NCBI RefSeq assembly: GCF_001956295.1 | Contig: NZ_MRTD01000010.1 | Coordinates: 186,001-250,000 of the forward strand | Source: Paenibacillus sp. FSL A5-0031 | GTDB taxonomy: Bacteria > Bacillota > Bacilli > Paenibacillales > Paenibacillaceae | Direction of reading: 5' to 3' | DNA length: 64,000 nt | Shown here: positions 16,526 through 25,381 of the stretch, piece after piece | How positions within the stretch are numbered: the first letter of the stretch is position 1 | How the letters are laid out: every line of letters begins with the position of its first letter | Made by a program: the position numbers and the translations under genes | Notes under the pieces: model-generated | What the model saw: only the letters and a program-made list of their open reading frames with translations | The model's database searches: none | Told to the model about the DNA's origin: nothing

Positions 16526-16712
16526 GGGAATTTCTCCTGTTAATTCATCAAAAAGGGGCTAATTCAACTAATTACATGGAAATTCTCCCGTTAAATTTCT
16601 TCTTATTCCTCAATTAGAGCTAATTTCGCGAAATTAACGGGAGGTTTTCCTGTTAGTTGAGCATTTGACGTATAAACTGAGAAATTAACAGGAGTTTTTC
16701 CTGTTAGTAGAT
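16522..16712. repeat. Four copies of a TAACGGGAG-type element in inverted arrangement
   Basis: Copies near 16524-16545 and 16579-16598 read on the minus strand, and copies at 16631-16658 and 16682-16710 on the plus strand, share AATTAAC(A/G)GGAG followed by TTTTCCTGTTAG. Each copy is itself partly palindromic (AACGGGAG with TTTCCTGTT). It looks like a dispersed intergenic element rather than a gene or terminator. Confidence 0.65.
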
Positions 16713-16772
16713 CGATTACTCAAAATACGATTAACCTCACACATACTCATTATCGAGCAAATCTGCCCATTC

Positions 16773-16816
16773 AAAAAAAGCCTCCCCACCCACTTAGAAC
16801 GTGGATTAGGAAGCTT
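16773..16816 (-). terminator. Probable terminator after the gene at 16827
   Basis: An imperfect AAGCTTCC/GGAGGCTT stem with an inner CCAC/GTGGG stem and seven T on the minus strand, ten bases after the stop. Confidence 0.55.
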
Positions 16817-16826
16817 CTTTATCAAA

Positions 16827-17150
16827 TTAATAAGCTTCCCCTTCGTCTCCCTGCACTATCGCTTGCAATTCAGTCGCAATTTCTTTCATCTTATCCATTA
16901 CTTCCCCTTCAGCCTCAGGGACTGTTATCCTACCTTTTGAATAACTAAATGGTACTTTAATGTCTTCATATGACCAAATGAAAAACTCTCCATCAATTGA
17001 AATATTGAAAGGACCGGCAATAGAAAACAGATTCGAATATTCAAAGTCTTTTTTCGCAGCAAAATAGGTTTTTAACTCTTCCAATGTTATTGGATTATCC
17101 GCGCTATCTGTCCAATGATTTGCTCTCGTAATATGAATATCATAACTCAT
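16827..17150 (-). CDS. Hypothetical protein, MSYDIHITRA family
   Basis: A 107-residue soluble acidic protein starting MSYDIHITRANHWTDSADNP. The start is the ATG at 17150, preceded by AAGGGGA; an in-frame start 36 bases upstream lacks support. Small proteins with this opening are common in Bacillota and have no assigned function that I know of. There are no signal peptide, membrane segment or catalytic motif. It is a single gene followed by a terminator-like hairpin. Confidence 0.75.
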   Translation of the reverse strand: MSYDIHITRANHWTDSADNPITLEELKTYFAAKKDFEYSNLFSIAGPFNISIDGEFFIWSYEDIKVPFSYSKGRITVPEAEGEVMDKMKEIATELQAIVQGDEGEAY

Positions 17151-17247
17151 CTCATGATTTCCCCTTTTAATAAAAATTTTCACCAAAATATGTTGAGACT
17201 CAGACTACTCTACTTCGTTGCGTAGTGCCATAGATAACAGATGTATT

Positions 17248-17883
17248 TCAACATTCAACTTCCCTGTATGTAAAGTTCTTTGCAACTACAAAAGAAGGCT
17301 CTTCATGTTGACGCATAAGTAAAAGTTTCATTTTACCCTTATCATTATGATTAATAGGGGAACGATCAATCCCAGGATTTAAGGAGTGGGCTTGAAACAC
17401 CTTTTTATAAATATTTACGATTTCTATCGGTCCTGAACAAAATGAAGCATATCTGTCCTTTTCCTGATAACCGTATGTGCCGTAACTAGGCATGTAATGA
17501 CTTATCGTCTCCAACGCAAAAAAGCGTTGTAAATATTTTTGCAACTCGTGATAAATGGCTCCAGCTATTTCATCATTTTTAAAAGCTTCTTTTGGACCAT
17601 AAATATTATATTCCGGTTTATTATACTTAAACAAATAAGGATGCTTATTTAAAAGATCAAGGTAGCCAAACGCCTTATCTAACCTTAGCCTTTGATCCAA
17701 TACGGTTTCACAAATAATTTCCCATTGTTTCCCCTTTTCCACTCTTACTCCTGACTCATCTCTATAGATTGTAATCGTTAATATGATATTCTCGTCAACA
17801 TACTCACTCTTATCAATACAGAAATAGCACTCATCTGTTTCTTTACGCATTTCTTCCAGCTTGTCGTGGATTTCATCAAACAT
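17248..17883 (-). CDS. Hypothetical protein
   Basis: A 211-residue soluble protein that I do not recognise. The N-terminal half has strand-rich segments (ECYFCIDKSEYVDENIILTI), the centre has aromatic-rich helices (YHELQKYLQRFFALETISHY), and the end is MRQHEEPSFVVAKNFTYRE. Codon use is A/T-rich like its neighbours at 17.9-18.9 kb. It starts 24 bases after the NTPase gene and may be in one operon with that gene and the membrane protein before it. Confidence 0.65.
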   Translation of the reverse strand: MFDEIHDKLEEMRKETDECYFCIDKSEYVDENIILTITIYRDESGVRVEKGKQWEIICETVLDQRLRLDKAFGYLDLLNKHPYLFKYNKPEYNIYGPKEAFKNDEIAGAIYHELQKYLQRFFALETISHYMPSYGTYGYQEKDRYASFCSGPIEIVNIYKKVFQAHSLNPGIDRSPINHNDKGKMKLLLMRQHEEPSFVVAKNFTYREVEC

Positions 17884-17907
17884 TCTTTATATCTCCCCCT
17901 ATACCAC

Positions 17908-18435
17908 CTACAATAACCTAAAAAGATCGTTCTCCAACGCCTCTGTTGTTAATTCTCTATTTTCTTCATTCATAACGTAAAGCTTAATGCCTGGCAGTTC
18001 CTTTATCTTGTCAATTTCGGGATGGCTATCCAAGCAAATCGTGCCTATGATGAGATGCTGAGAGCTTGAAACTAGGTCAAAGACCATTTTCCGAAAAGGT
18101 ACCGATAACATTTGCATGTAGCCAATTTCATCAATAACCGTTACCTTCTTCGTCTTCAAGGATTGTCTAATTGACGTTAGAGCTAAATTCTCAAAAGCTT
18201 CTAATTCAACGCCATATCTTCCTATTCTTATGGAACTTGTACTATCTACACTTGCTATTCTTACGCTTTCTCCAACCAATGTTACGCAGTTAAATCCAAT
18301 ACGATCCGTCTCATTTCGTATTTCTTCCGTATAAAATCCTCCAACATGCTCAGCGCCTATTCGGTTAATGAGCTGTATAATGGCAGTCGATTTGCCTACT
18401 CGCGGTTTCCCAGTCAACAAAAAACAGGTTTCCAT
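17908..18435 (-). CDS. Nucleoside-triphosphatase, THEP1-type P-loop NTPase
   Basis: A 175-residue P-loop NTPase. Walker A is FLLTGKPRVGKST at residues 5-17, followed by the family phrase VGGFYTEEIRNETDRIGF. Walker B is TVIDEIGYMQ near residue 100, and GTICLDSHPEIDKIKE is close to the end. This matches the THEP1/KAP-like family that hydrolyses NTPs with broad specificity; cellular roles are unclear. It is one base after the membrane-protein gene, indicating coupling. Confidence 0.85.
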   Translation of the reverse strand: METCFLLTGKPRVGKSTAIIQLINRIGAEHVGGFYTEEIRNETDRIGFNCVTLVGESVRIASVDSTSSIRIGRYGVELEAFENLALTSIRQSLKTKKVTVIDEIGYMQMLSVPFRKMVFDLVSSSQHLIIGTICLDSHPEIDKIKELPGIKLYVMNEENRELTTEALENDLFRLL

Positions 18436-18436
18436 A

Positions 18437-18853
18437 TCATTCCCTCATTCGGCGGTGCAGCATATTTTCTGCTAGGGCATATAACAAACCCACAACCGCA
18501 AATATTATAATAGAGCTATTTCTATTCAACTCGTATCCCGAGACAAAATTATCATATAAATAATGAAACATATATACGCCCACCAATCCACCAAACAGGA
18601 TATAGATTGAAGCCTTAATCATTAGTGATTTCACCAGCTTATGAACAACCAAAGAGATGGGCAGCAATGTAATCGGATAAAAAAGGAAGGCGTAAACAAC
18701 CATCAGCAAAACGAACGTCAGCCCGATATTACGGAGACCATAATATTCGGTTGTCATAATTTTGCTCCCCTCGAATAATTCCAAGACCACCGCTGCCGCA
18801 ACAAACAATATAATCATAAAAATCCAAAGAAAAAAATGTTTGACTATCTCCAA
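18437..18853 (-). CDS. Small membrane protein, four predicted spans
   Basis: A 138-residue hydrophobic protein with spans near residues 5-28, 45-70, 78-105 and 112-130, ending in a basic tail (NMLHRRMRE). No family recognised. It is the first gene of a putative operon with the NTPase and the 211-residue hypothetical protein. Confidence 0.65.
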   Translation of the reverse strand: MEIVKHFFLWIFMIILFVAAAVVLELFEGSKIMTTEYYGLRNIGLTFVLLMVVYAFLFYPITLLPISLVVHKLVKSLMIKASIYILFGGLVGVYMFHYLYDNFVSGYELNRNSSIIIFAVVGLLYALAENMLHRRMRE

Positions 18854-19104
18854 TTAAACACCGCCTTGTTTGCTTAGATAAGTATTAAACGTTTATTTAA
18901 TTTACAATGTTTCACAATTGCCTTATCTGTTTTATTATTTTGATGCTTCGCTCCATACACAAAAAAAGCCCGCGCAGCGCACGGACTTAACAACGATCAG
19001 CCTTTGTGGAACTAAAATCATATTTTCCACCTATCAACCCTCGTTATACAGGTGTACCTTGATGGAAAAACATTTGCCAGTTTCCTTTATCCTTCCTTCC
19101 TAAG

Positions 19105-20124
19105 TTAATCGATTTCCATAGGTTCGATAACTTGGAATAAAAACCGTGTATCGTTTAAATAATCTCTTATATACGCCTGAGCATACGGCTGTTCTGCAAT
19201 TAAACTATCTGTTTCTCTTGGATCGGAAGCATGGTGGCAATAATTCTCGATCATGAACATGACGAAAAAACATTCAAGCCTCTTAACATAGTCCGTTTCC
19301 AGCTTTCTTACGCTCTCGTAGCCTTGAATAAACAGCCAGCGATGCTTCGGATAAAGCTCTAATAGCGAGCCTGCCATATCGTACAGAAAATAACCAAAAC
19401 CGCATCTGCCAAAATCAATGGCATACGGCAGATCCTCGTTAAAAACGATGTTGCCGCTATGCAAATCCGCATGAATGAGTCCGTAGTTATCTCCGCTTCG
19501 TTCCATTGCAGCCAGTTCCGATATGATTTTCTCAGCTGCTGCTTGATACGAGCTCCATGCCTCACCCGATAGAAAACATCCATAATACTGTTCCAGCTTA
19601 GCCATTTGACGACTAAAGCTCTCTGCTCCCCAAACAGGACGAACAAAATCAGAAGTTGGGACAAAATTTGCAGCCGCTTTGTGAAGCCTTCCCATCATGA
19701 CTCCCATAAGCTGAACCGTATGATCCGAAAACTCCCCGCTAGCGTGCTCGCCATCTACCCATCGCATCAGAGTAACATACGGACGACGATAGCCGGCTTC
19801 CGTATCGATCTCCAAAACATAAGCGCCGCTGCAGCTTGCCAGCGCTTCTGGCACATGCAAATCCTCCGATTTATTTAAGGCCTGAAGCAAAGCAAGCTCT
19901 GAACGAATTTCCTCTATGCTGAGTCGATCCGAATGAATTCGTAGCAAATATTTTTCCGCTGTATCTGTCTCAATTTTATATGTGATCGTGTCGGATAGCT
20001 GAACAAATCGAATGCTCACCCATTCCAAGTCATACTCCAGCAGTGCCGATAATGCAACTTTTCTCGCTCGAGCTAGCAGTGATATCCTATTCTCATCTGT
20101 ATCAAAACAAAAAAAATCAATCAT
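19105..20124 (-). CDS. Aminoglycoside phosphotransferase-like (APH/homoserine-kinase-like) kinase
   Basis: A 339-residue protein kinase-like-fold phosphotransferase. The Brenner-type catalytic loop is GLIHADLHSGNIVF, followed by the Mg-binding AIDFGRCGFG. The N-lobe has TITYKIETDTAEKYLLRI with the ATP-contacting lysine. The family includes antibiotic, homoserine, choline and macrolide kinases; nothing in the neighbourhood fixes the substrate. It is transcribed alone. Confidence 0.88.
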   Translation of the reverse strand: MIDFFCFDTDENRISLLARARKVALSALLEYDLEWVSIRFVQLSDTITYKIETDTAEKYLLRIHSDRLSIEEIRSELALLQALNKSEDLHVPEALASCSGAYVLEIDTEAGYRRPYVTLMRWVDGEHASGEFSDHTVQLMGVMMGRLHKAAANFVPTSDFVRPVWGAESFSRQMAKLEQYYGCFLSGEAWSSYQAAAEKIISELAAMERSGDNYGLIHADLHSGNIVFNEDLPYAIDFGRCGFGYFLYDMAGSLLELYPKHRWLFIQGYESVRKLETDYVKRLECFFVMFMIENYCHHASDPRETDSLIAEQPYAQAYIRDYLNDTRFLFQVIEPMEID

Positions 20125-20324
20125 ATCTTATCCCCTTCAACGGCTCTAACCACTATTTTCATTGTTCTTGTCATTATAATGGCTATCATGCCGTGAACCT
20201 AAGTAATAAACATTTAGAAATCATTTAGTACGCAAAATTACTCCATTATCTGCTCAACGATAACAGAGGTTTGTGATTCCATATTTGCGCGTAAATTATT
20301 CATGCATATTCATATAAAACTAAC

Positions 20325-20392
20325 AAAAAAACGCCATTTCAGGAGCCGCCAGCCCCATTCGAGGTAAGCAGACTCCTTCTATTGGCGTTTTC
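20325..20392 (-). terminator. Terminator after the chemoreceptor gene
   Basis: A stem GAAAACGCCA/TGGCGTTTTTTT closes a 46-base loop that holds a second AGGAGTC/GGCTCCT stem on the minus strand. It ends with a T-run. Confidence 0.65.
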
Positions 20393-20415
20393 AATAAAGC
20401 TTATGACAAATCAGC

Positions 20416-21897
20416 TTAATGCTTCGCCGCCATTTGCTTAAGCTCTGAAAGCAATTGATCAAGCTGAGCATATTCTTCTACCATCGTATGAATCTTCATA
20501 TCCTGTGTTTCCATGCTGGCATGGACCTCTTCAACAGAAGCCATATTTTGTTCCGTTGTAGCTGCGATATTGAGCATTTCACTCGACATGCTCGCATAAC
20601 GCTCATGCAATTCATTGGCAGAGCTGCCAACTGAATCGGAATGCCTTTTTACAAGCTCCGTATTCTCGTTTATCTGATCAATAAGCTTCTCAACCTGCAA
20701 AGATACATCTCTGCTCGTTGTCACTGCCGCTTGGCCGCTTTCAACTTGCGCATGTACAGCACTGATTTGTGAACGAATACCCGTCAAAATTTCAGATATT
20801 TCATTCGTCGCCGCTCTCGCATTATCTGCAAGCTTGCGCACCTCGCCTGATACGACAGCAAAACCTCTGCCGTGCTCTCCTGCGCGAGCTGCTTCAATCG
20901 CAGCATTAAGCGCAAGTAGATTCGTCTGCTCAGCAATCGTACTAATCGTTTCTACAATTGAGCTTACACGATCATTTTGCTCATTGAGTTCAATCATCAT
21001 GTCCACGGTATGTGTAATGATAGAGCGAACGCTTTCTACCTCTGACGATAACACAGCCATTTTCTCCCGATTGTTCTCCGTCAAATCTGCGTTAACCGTA
21101 GAAAATTGCTTCAGCTGCTCCGTACCTTCCAAAAGCGTTTTAACCGAAGTATCAATGACCTGCGAGGATTCACTAATGTTCATAATAGTCCCTGTCTGCT
21201 TCTCGATCGCAGCCGACATTTCGGAGAACGTTGCCGTTACCTCTTTCGATATTTCTCCAGTGGAACGAACCGTCAGCTGCTGGCTGCTGCTGAACTCCGT
21301 TAACACAATAATAGAAGAGTTTAGTTTAGCGAGCAGCGCCTCTGCCATATCCTTAGAAGCTAAAGCTTCCCGCTGCTTGTCTGTTACCTGCCGCTGCAAT
21401 TTGCCGCTGAAGCCCGCTGAGAATGCGAGTGCAACGGTAGCAAATAAGAGATACAAAAATAAATAAACAAGCGATTCGTTAGGGAATAGCTTAGGCTGCA
21501 GCACAGGATCAAAGAATAAATATGTGCTTACTGCGGCTCCCAAAACACCTGTCAAAATAATCGGTCTATAGTCTGCGTAAAGAGTAATGATTGCGAGGTT
21601 TACATAAACTAAAAAGTACGTGCTCACAATAGGATTCGGATCCGATACAATTAATAAAGTAACGATAATGGTCAATATAAAGGGTACAAAAAATTTAATA
21701 GATTGTGTAAAAATGCCACGGTATGTCATGAAAGTAGCTGCACCGCACAAAAATATACCGACTCCCGCAAGAAGAAGAACCATCTTTGCATCAAGCCCAA
21801 TAGCAAGATCTGTAACGATCCCGAGAGCAAGCAAACTCCACAGGATTTTTATTAACAATCGATTCCGTTTGTCTAGTTCTGTTAATTCTTTTTTCAT
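20416..21897 (-). CDS. Methyl-accepting chemotaxis protein with polytopic N-terminus
   Basis: A 493-residue chemoreceptor. The N-terminal 185 residues hold about six hydrophobic segments in place of the usual periplasmic-type sensor flanked by two spans. A coiled-coil signalling domain follows, with the conserved hairpin [18 protein letters not shown] and [17 protein letters not shown] near residues 320-355. No HAMP domain is evident. Such receptors probably sense membrane or cytoplasmic state. The start follows GGCGG. It is 42 bases after the GNAT-like gene, with which it may be co-transcribed. Confidence 0.93.
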   Translation of the reverse strand: MKKELTELDKRNRLLIKILWSLLALGIVTDLAIGLDAKMVLLLAGVGIFLCGAATFMTYRGIFTQSIKFFVPFILTIIVTLLIVSDPNPIVSTYFLVYVNLAIITLYADYRPIILTGVLGAAVSTYLFFDPVLQPKLFPNESLVYLFLYLLFATVALAFSAGFSGKLQRQVTDKQREALASKDMAEALLAKLNSSIIVLTEFSSSQQLTVRSTGEISKEVTATFSEMSAAIEKQTGTIMNISESSQVIDTSVKTLLEGTEQLKQFSTVNADLTENNREKMAVLSSEVESVRSIITHTVDMMIELNEQNDRVSSIVETISTIAEQTNLLALNAAIEAARAGEHGRGFAVVSGEVRKLADNARAATNEISEILTGIRSQISAVHAQVESGQAAVTTSRDVSLQVEKLIDQINENTELVKRHSDSVGSSANELHERYASMSSEMLNIAATTEQNMASVEEVHASMETQDMKIHTMVEEYAQLDQLLSELKQMAAKH

Positions 21898-21939
21898 GAC
21901 ATTTCCGCCTTTTCTGAGTTAACTCATGTTTTCATACGT

Positions 21940-22521
21940 TTAAACGGTACGTCCAGTTCCTCCTGCACCGTTTGCAGCCAAAACCGCTTCTTGCGGATAG
22001 ACGAGCCATTCATAACTATTTTTGTTGCGATACATCTTTTCCATATCGAACAATACGGGAATGACGTCATCTCCCTTATAGAACACCTTCTCTCCTACTT
22101 TTTCTAATGGTACTTGATATGAAATACGAAGTGCCCTCATAAATTTCGGCTCAAGCAAAGAGACAAAATATTTCAGCTGCAGCTTCTCTGCTATGTAGAC
22201 TGCCGACGAGAGCAAATCTGAGATATGCCTTCCTCTATAGGATCGGAGCAGTGCAATTTTGTCAATTTCAGCTACAGCGTCGCCTGCTTCAATAATTTTC
22301 GGATGCGTTTGAAACGGACCTGCATCGTTAATGGAGCTTGAAGTCAAGGAATAGGGCTTAATTTCAGATGTCCCTACATAATGTCCTTCCTCTGTCACAA
22401 TGACGAATCTCTCAAGAGTGTGTTCAGAAAATTCAAGTTCAAAACCTTTCTCCATCCAGACGGTTGTCCAAATGCCGTTAAACATAGCCAGCTCCAGCTC
22501 ATTCTCCACTCGTTTAAACAT
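21940..22521 (-). CDS. GNAT-fold protein resembling N-acyl amino acid synthases (FeeM/LuxI-like)
   Basis: A 193-residue protein. The central EIDKIALLRSYRGRHISDLL is a GNAT acetyl-CoA-type motif. It is followed by YFVSLLEPKFMRALRISYQV and a YKGDDVIPVLFDM strand, a layout typical of N-acyl amino acid synthases and acyl-homoserine lactone synthases, where the second half shapes the acyl pocket. The acyl donor and acceptor are unknown, and a plain acetyltransferase is possible. It precedes a chemoreceptor in an apparent operon. Confidence 0.6.
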   Translation of the reverse strand: MFKRVENELELAMFNGIWTTVWMEKGFELEFSEHTLERFVIVTEEGHYVGTSEIKPYSLTSSSINDAGPFQTHPKIIEAGDAVAEIDKIALLRSYRGRHISDLLSSAVYIAEKLQLKYFVSLLEPKFMRALRISYQVPLEKVGEKVFYKGDDVIPVLFDMEKMYRNKNSYEWLVYPQEAVLAANGAGGTGRTV

Positions 22522-22844
22522 GATTTCTCTCCTCTATCTCTCTATTTTTGCGAGTTTCTACATAGGTGAAATAGGCAGGCAATTTTTTTATCGGAATAAT
22601 TAACTCAATAATTAACCAATTTAAGAGAATAAATATATTAATTTTAAAAACTTTTCTAAAGCTTCTTCCAATTTTTCTTCTTACTAAATATAAACGCCCT
22701 CCTTCTCAATCTTTTTATATAAATTATTCCATGCTTTCGATTACTCAACCGTTCATATCACATAATTCCTAGCAAGTAAGTGAGAAATCGAAACAAATCG
22801 TAGCATCGTCTCCCTTTAATTGTCAATAGTTTCCTTATTGTTTT

Positions 22845-22870
22845 GTTTCAAAACGTTTGTTTTCGTTTAT
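22845..22870 (+). promoter_or_regulatory. Sigma-B-type promoter of the YtxH gene
   Basis: GTTTCA at 22845-22850, a 14-base spacer, and GTTTAT at 22865-22870. The same -35 and spacing occur at five other stress genes in this window. The rest of 22522-22939 is A/T-rich and shows no gene. Confidence 0.65.
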
Positions 22871-22939
22871 ATATAATTAAGAAATTCAAACAACGTTGAT
22901 CAACTTGATCGACAAATACAAATCGAGGAGAGATGACAA

Positions 22940-23296
22940 ATGTCACGAGAAAACTCTAGTAACGGCGTATTGATTGGCGCAATCGTAGGAGGTGCTATCG
23001 GTGCTATTTCAGCTCTGCTGTTCGCACCAAAAACAGGTGCAAACCTGCGGGAGGATCTCTCCAACAAGTTCAAGACGATTAGCGAGAAGACAAAGGAAAT
23101 TGCCACTACGGTGGGAAATAATACAAAGGATTTAGCTGCTACCGTTGGACAAAACACGAAGGATATAGCAACTAATATCAAAGAGGAAGCTGGCGACTTG
23201 GTAGATCACGCCAAAAAATCAAATCAGCATATTATGGATTCCATTTCCTCTGCTAAAGATGATGTCAAGGATGGACTTGCAACAACCGGGAGGTAA
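22940..23296 (+). CDS. YtxH domain general stress protein
   Basis: A 118-residue protein with an N-terminal glycine-rich membrane segment (residues 8-28, LIGAIVGGAIGAISALLFAP) followed by KTGANLREDL, the YtxH hallmark. The remaining 80 residues form an amphipathic repeated helix (KTKEIATTVGNNTKDLAAT, GQNTKDIATNIKEEAGD) in the style of LEA proteins. GAGGAGAG precedes the ATG. YtxH-type genes are sigma-B-dependent in Bacillus and a sigma-B-type promoter is present here. Confidence 0.9.
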   Translation: MSRENSSNGVLIGAIVGGAIGAISALLFAPKTGANLREDLSNKFKTISEKTKEIATTVGNNTKDLAATVGQNTKDIATNIKEEAGDLVDHAKKSNQHIMDSISSAKDDVKDGLATTGR

Positions 23297-23300
23297 TAAA

Positions 23301-23447
23301 ATGAAAGACGAGGACGAGCTTGAATCAACTACAAATTCAATGGCACCTACAGAAGAAGAGATGATTAAGCTTGGCGAGGATATGGAGAACATGGAAACCA
23401 ATGCGCAAGTCATTGAGAATGGCATGGTACCCGATCCTGTTCAATAA
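23301..23447 (+). CDS. Small acidic protein downstream of ytxH
   Basis: A 48-residue, strongly acidic protein (MKDEDELESTTNSMAPTEEE). The ATG at 23301 has GGGAGG eight bases before it, and the gene begins four bases after the YtxH stop, so it is co-transcribed and coupled. A longer in-frame ORF upstream overlaps the YtxH gene and is not needed. It has no known domain. A terminator follows. Confidence 0.7.
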   Translation: MKDEDELESTTNSMAPTEEEMIKLGEDMENMETNAQVIENGMVPDPVQ

Positions 23448-23463
23448 CTATATGGCTTATAAC

Positions 23464-23501
23464 AAAAACCCCCTTTCCATCAAGATGGAAAGGGGGTTTT
23501 T
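23464..23501. terminator. Bidirectional terminator between the YtxH operon and sigB
   Basis: An 18-base perfect stem (AAAAACCCCCTTTCCATC and its complement) with a two-base gap, T-runs on both strands. It serves the converging ytxH and sigB units. Confidence 0.9.
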
Positions 23502-23529
23502 AATATATTATAAAATAATAAAAGTGCTT

Positions 23530-24312
23530 TTACGTTCCAAATTCAGTGCTATGATCTGCTAAGAGTACCTTCAGCTTCTCAATAGCCCGCTTTTGTATGC
23601 GAGAAACACTCATCTGCGATACGCCAAGCTGATCAGCTATATCACGCTGAGATTGACCATTGTGATAAGCAAGAATGAGTACCTTCTTCTCCTCTGCTTT
23701 CAGTTGATCCATCGCCTCCTCCAAGTCTAGACGATTATCAACATTCTGATAATCGTCCTTGTCTGAGCCAATTAGATCGCCTATAGTAGCAGCGCTTTCC
23801 CCTTCGCTTGATAATGGAGTATCAAGCGATACATAATGATAGGATTCGCGGCAAGAGAGTATCTCTATCGTTTCTTCCACCGAAAGCCCCAAATGAACCG
23901 CAATTTCTTCCATTTTGGGCGAGTGGCCGAGCTCGACGGTTAAGTGATCGATGGCTTGCTGAATCAGCAAGCCTTTTTCTTTAATCCGTCTCGGCACCTG
24001 GATATACCAAGACTTGTCTCGCAAATAGTTTTTCAAATGCCCGATAATGCTCTTCATTGCATATCCCTCAAATGGGATTTCACGCGAGCTGTCATACTGC
24101 CTAAATAAACGCAGCATAGACAGCTGACCGACTTGGTATAAATCCTCATAGAGATCTGGTCTGCTGCGCGACATCTTTGCAGCGGCCATTTTCACAATAG
24201 GCTCAAAATGCTGCAGCAATACGGTTGCAACTTCATTACAATTCGATTGCTGATACAATTTTATTTTTTCAATCATATGTTCTGGATCCAGGAAGGATGA
24301 ATTTGCGTTCAT
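23530..24312 (-). CDS. sigB: RNA polymerase sigma factor SigB (sigma-B/F/G family)
   Basis: A 260-residue alternative sigma factor with regions 2 (DLYQVGQLSMLRLFRQYD, PFEGYAMKSIIGHLKNYL), 3 (ELGHSPKMEEIAVHLGLS) and 4 (GQSQRDIADQLGVSQMSVSR, a helix-turn-helix). It overlaps the anti-sigma gene by four bases. The gene set around it (DUF948, RsbW, kinase, phosphatase and stress genes with GTTTCA-N14-GG(G/T)TA promoters) points to the general stress sigma factor rather than sporulation SigF, whose operon would contain spoIIAA directly upstream. Transcription probably includes read-through from the sigma-B-type promoter at 25247, giving autoregulation. Confidence 0.88.
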   Translation of the reverse strand: MNANSSFLDPEHMIEKIKLYQQSNCNEVATVLLQHFEPIVKMAAAKMSRSRPDLYEDLYQVGQLSMLRLFRQYDSSREIPFEGYAMKSIIGHLKNYLRDKSWYIQVPRRIKEKGLLIQQAIDHLTVELGHSPKMEEIAVHLGLSVEETIEILSCRESYHYVSLDTPLSSEGESAATIGDLIGSDKDDYQNVDNRLDLEEAMDQLKAEEKKVLILAYHNGQSQRDIADQLGVSQMSVSRIQKRAIEKLKVLLADHSTEFGT

Positions 24313-24749
24313 GCCATCTCCTCTTTCCTACCAAATAGCTTGGTCAAAATTACCTCGGTGCCTCTCTCAGAAAACACTTCCACTTTATCCATCAATGCAT
24401 GCATCATAAACAGCCCAAGTCCACCAGCCGTTACTTCACTTAGTTCTTTATTGTGCAGAGACTCGGTTTTACTTGCGGATGGCTCATATTTAAAGCTCGT
24501 ACCCTCGTCCTTGATGCGAATAGAAAGCCCTTCTTCCTCAAGTTCGAAGCTAATATCCACTACACCAGGCTGGCTGTTGCTGTACGCATGGAGTACAACG
24601 TTCGTACAAGCCTCGGTTACAGCAACCTTCATATCTTCAATTTCCTCATAGGAGAAACCTGCTTTGTTCGCAACGCCAAATAATGTAAGTCTAACAATAT
24701 CAATAAATTCTGCTCTCGCCGGAATCGATAAACGAATGAATGAGTTCAT
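24309..24749 (-). CDS. rsbW: Anti-sigma factor RsbW (serine-protein kinase), copy 1
   Basis: A 146-residue GHKL-type kinase/anti-sigma factor. The N-box helix is EDMKVAVTEACTNVVLHAY and the G-boxes are IKDEGTSF and TAGGLGLFMMHALMDKVEV. It binds sigma-B and phosphorylates its antagonist RsbV. Directly upstream of sigB with an ATGA overlap. No rsbV lies in this operon; the nearest antagonist gene is at 33784-34116, next to a second RsbW. Confidence 0.92.
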   Translation of the reverse strand: MNSFIRLSIPARAEFIDIVRLTLFGVANKAGFSYEEIEDMKVAVTEACTNVVLHAYSNSQPGVVDISFELEEEGLSIRIKDEGTSFKYEPSASKTESLHNKELSEVTAGGLGLFMMHALMDKVEVFSERGTEVILTKLFGRKEEMA

Positions 24750-24787
24750 AGTCGCTTCTGTCCTCTCTTCTATGTTCCTATTATAGC

Positions 24788-25219
24788 TTATATTTTCTTA
24801 ACTTTATTCCATATCCTTATTGTGGAAATCGCACCATCGTATATCGTACTTATTAAGCTAGGTTCTGACGCTGGTTTCTTCTTGCCTTCACCTTTAATGG
24901 AAGCAACTACGCTTGCTGCGGATTCCTTAGCCGCTCCAGTAAATGAGTGCAAGGCGTGACCAAGATCATTGACAGATGCGAACAACACATCGAGCGAGCT
25001 TAGCTTCGTTCGTACATCTAGTGTCATTGCATTCGTATTATGAATGGCCTCCTTCACCTCAACACTAATTTGAGTCACTTCGGTTCGCAGCGAGCCAACG
25101 GTTTGCCTCATTTCATCGAGTGCACCTCGCAATACTTTCAACGTTTGAATTAGTGAATACAAGAGAACAAGAAAAGCAATCGCTATAACCGCAATACTGA
25201 TTTGCATAAGTAGATCCAT
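24788..25219 (-). CDS. DUF948 general stress protein
   Basis: A 143-residue protein with one N-terminal membrane span (residues 5-27) and a long amphipathic helix of the DUF948 type (LRGALDEMRQTVGSLRTEV). The C-terminal tail is basic (KGEGKKKP, NKVKKI). AGGAAGTGATG precedes the start. It has the best sigma-B promoter in the window and lies 38 bases upstream of rsbW with no terminator, so it should carry rsbW-sigB expression. Confidence 0.85.
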   Translation of the reverse strand: MDLLMQISIAVIAIAFLVLLYSLIQTLKVLRGALDEMRQTVGSLRTEVTQISVEVKEAIHNTNAMTLDVRTKLSSLDVLFASVNDLGHALHSFTGAAKESAASVVASIKGEGKKKPASEPSLISTIYDGAISTIRIWNKVKKI

Positions 25220-25246
25220 CGGTCATCACTTCCTTTTTTTCATTAC

Positions 25247-25272
25247 ATACCCCCTATTTCATTCTTTGAAAC
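25247..25272 (-). promoter_or_regulatory. Sigma-B promoter of the DUF948-rsbW-sigB unit
   Basis: On the minus strand GTTTCA, 14 bases, then GGGTAT. This agrees with the Bacillus sigma-B consensus (GTTTAA - GGGTAT) except at one position. Confidence 0.8.
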
Positions 25273-25381
25273 AAAAAGCGGTTTTTCTCATAATAGAGGT
25301 AGGAATATTCTATGCACTCTTTCATGCTATAATAAAGAGAGACTGTTACTAGAATTCTTTCATATAAAGGAGTTTATTCTA

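Noticed and set aside
20834-21466. 210-codon open frame on the plus strand
   Set aside because: It lies wholly antisense to the chemoreceptor gene, has no ribosome site, and its translation is low-complexity (Ser/Val/Ile-rich) as expected of a shadow frame.
23530-24749. Sporulation spoIIAB-sigF pair
   Set aside because: There is no spoIIAA immediately upstream, and the neighbours and promoter are of general-stress type.
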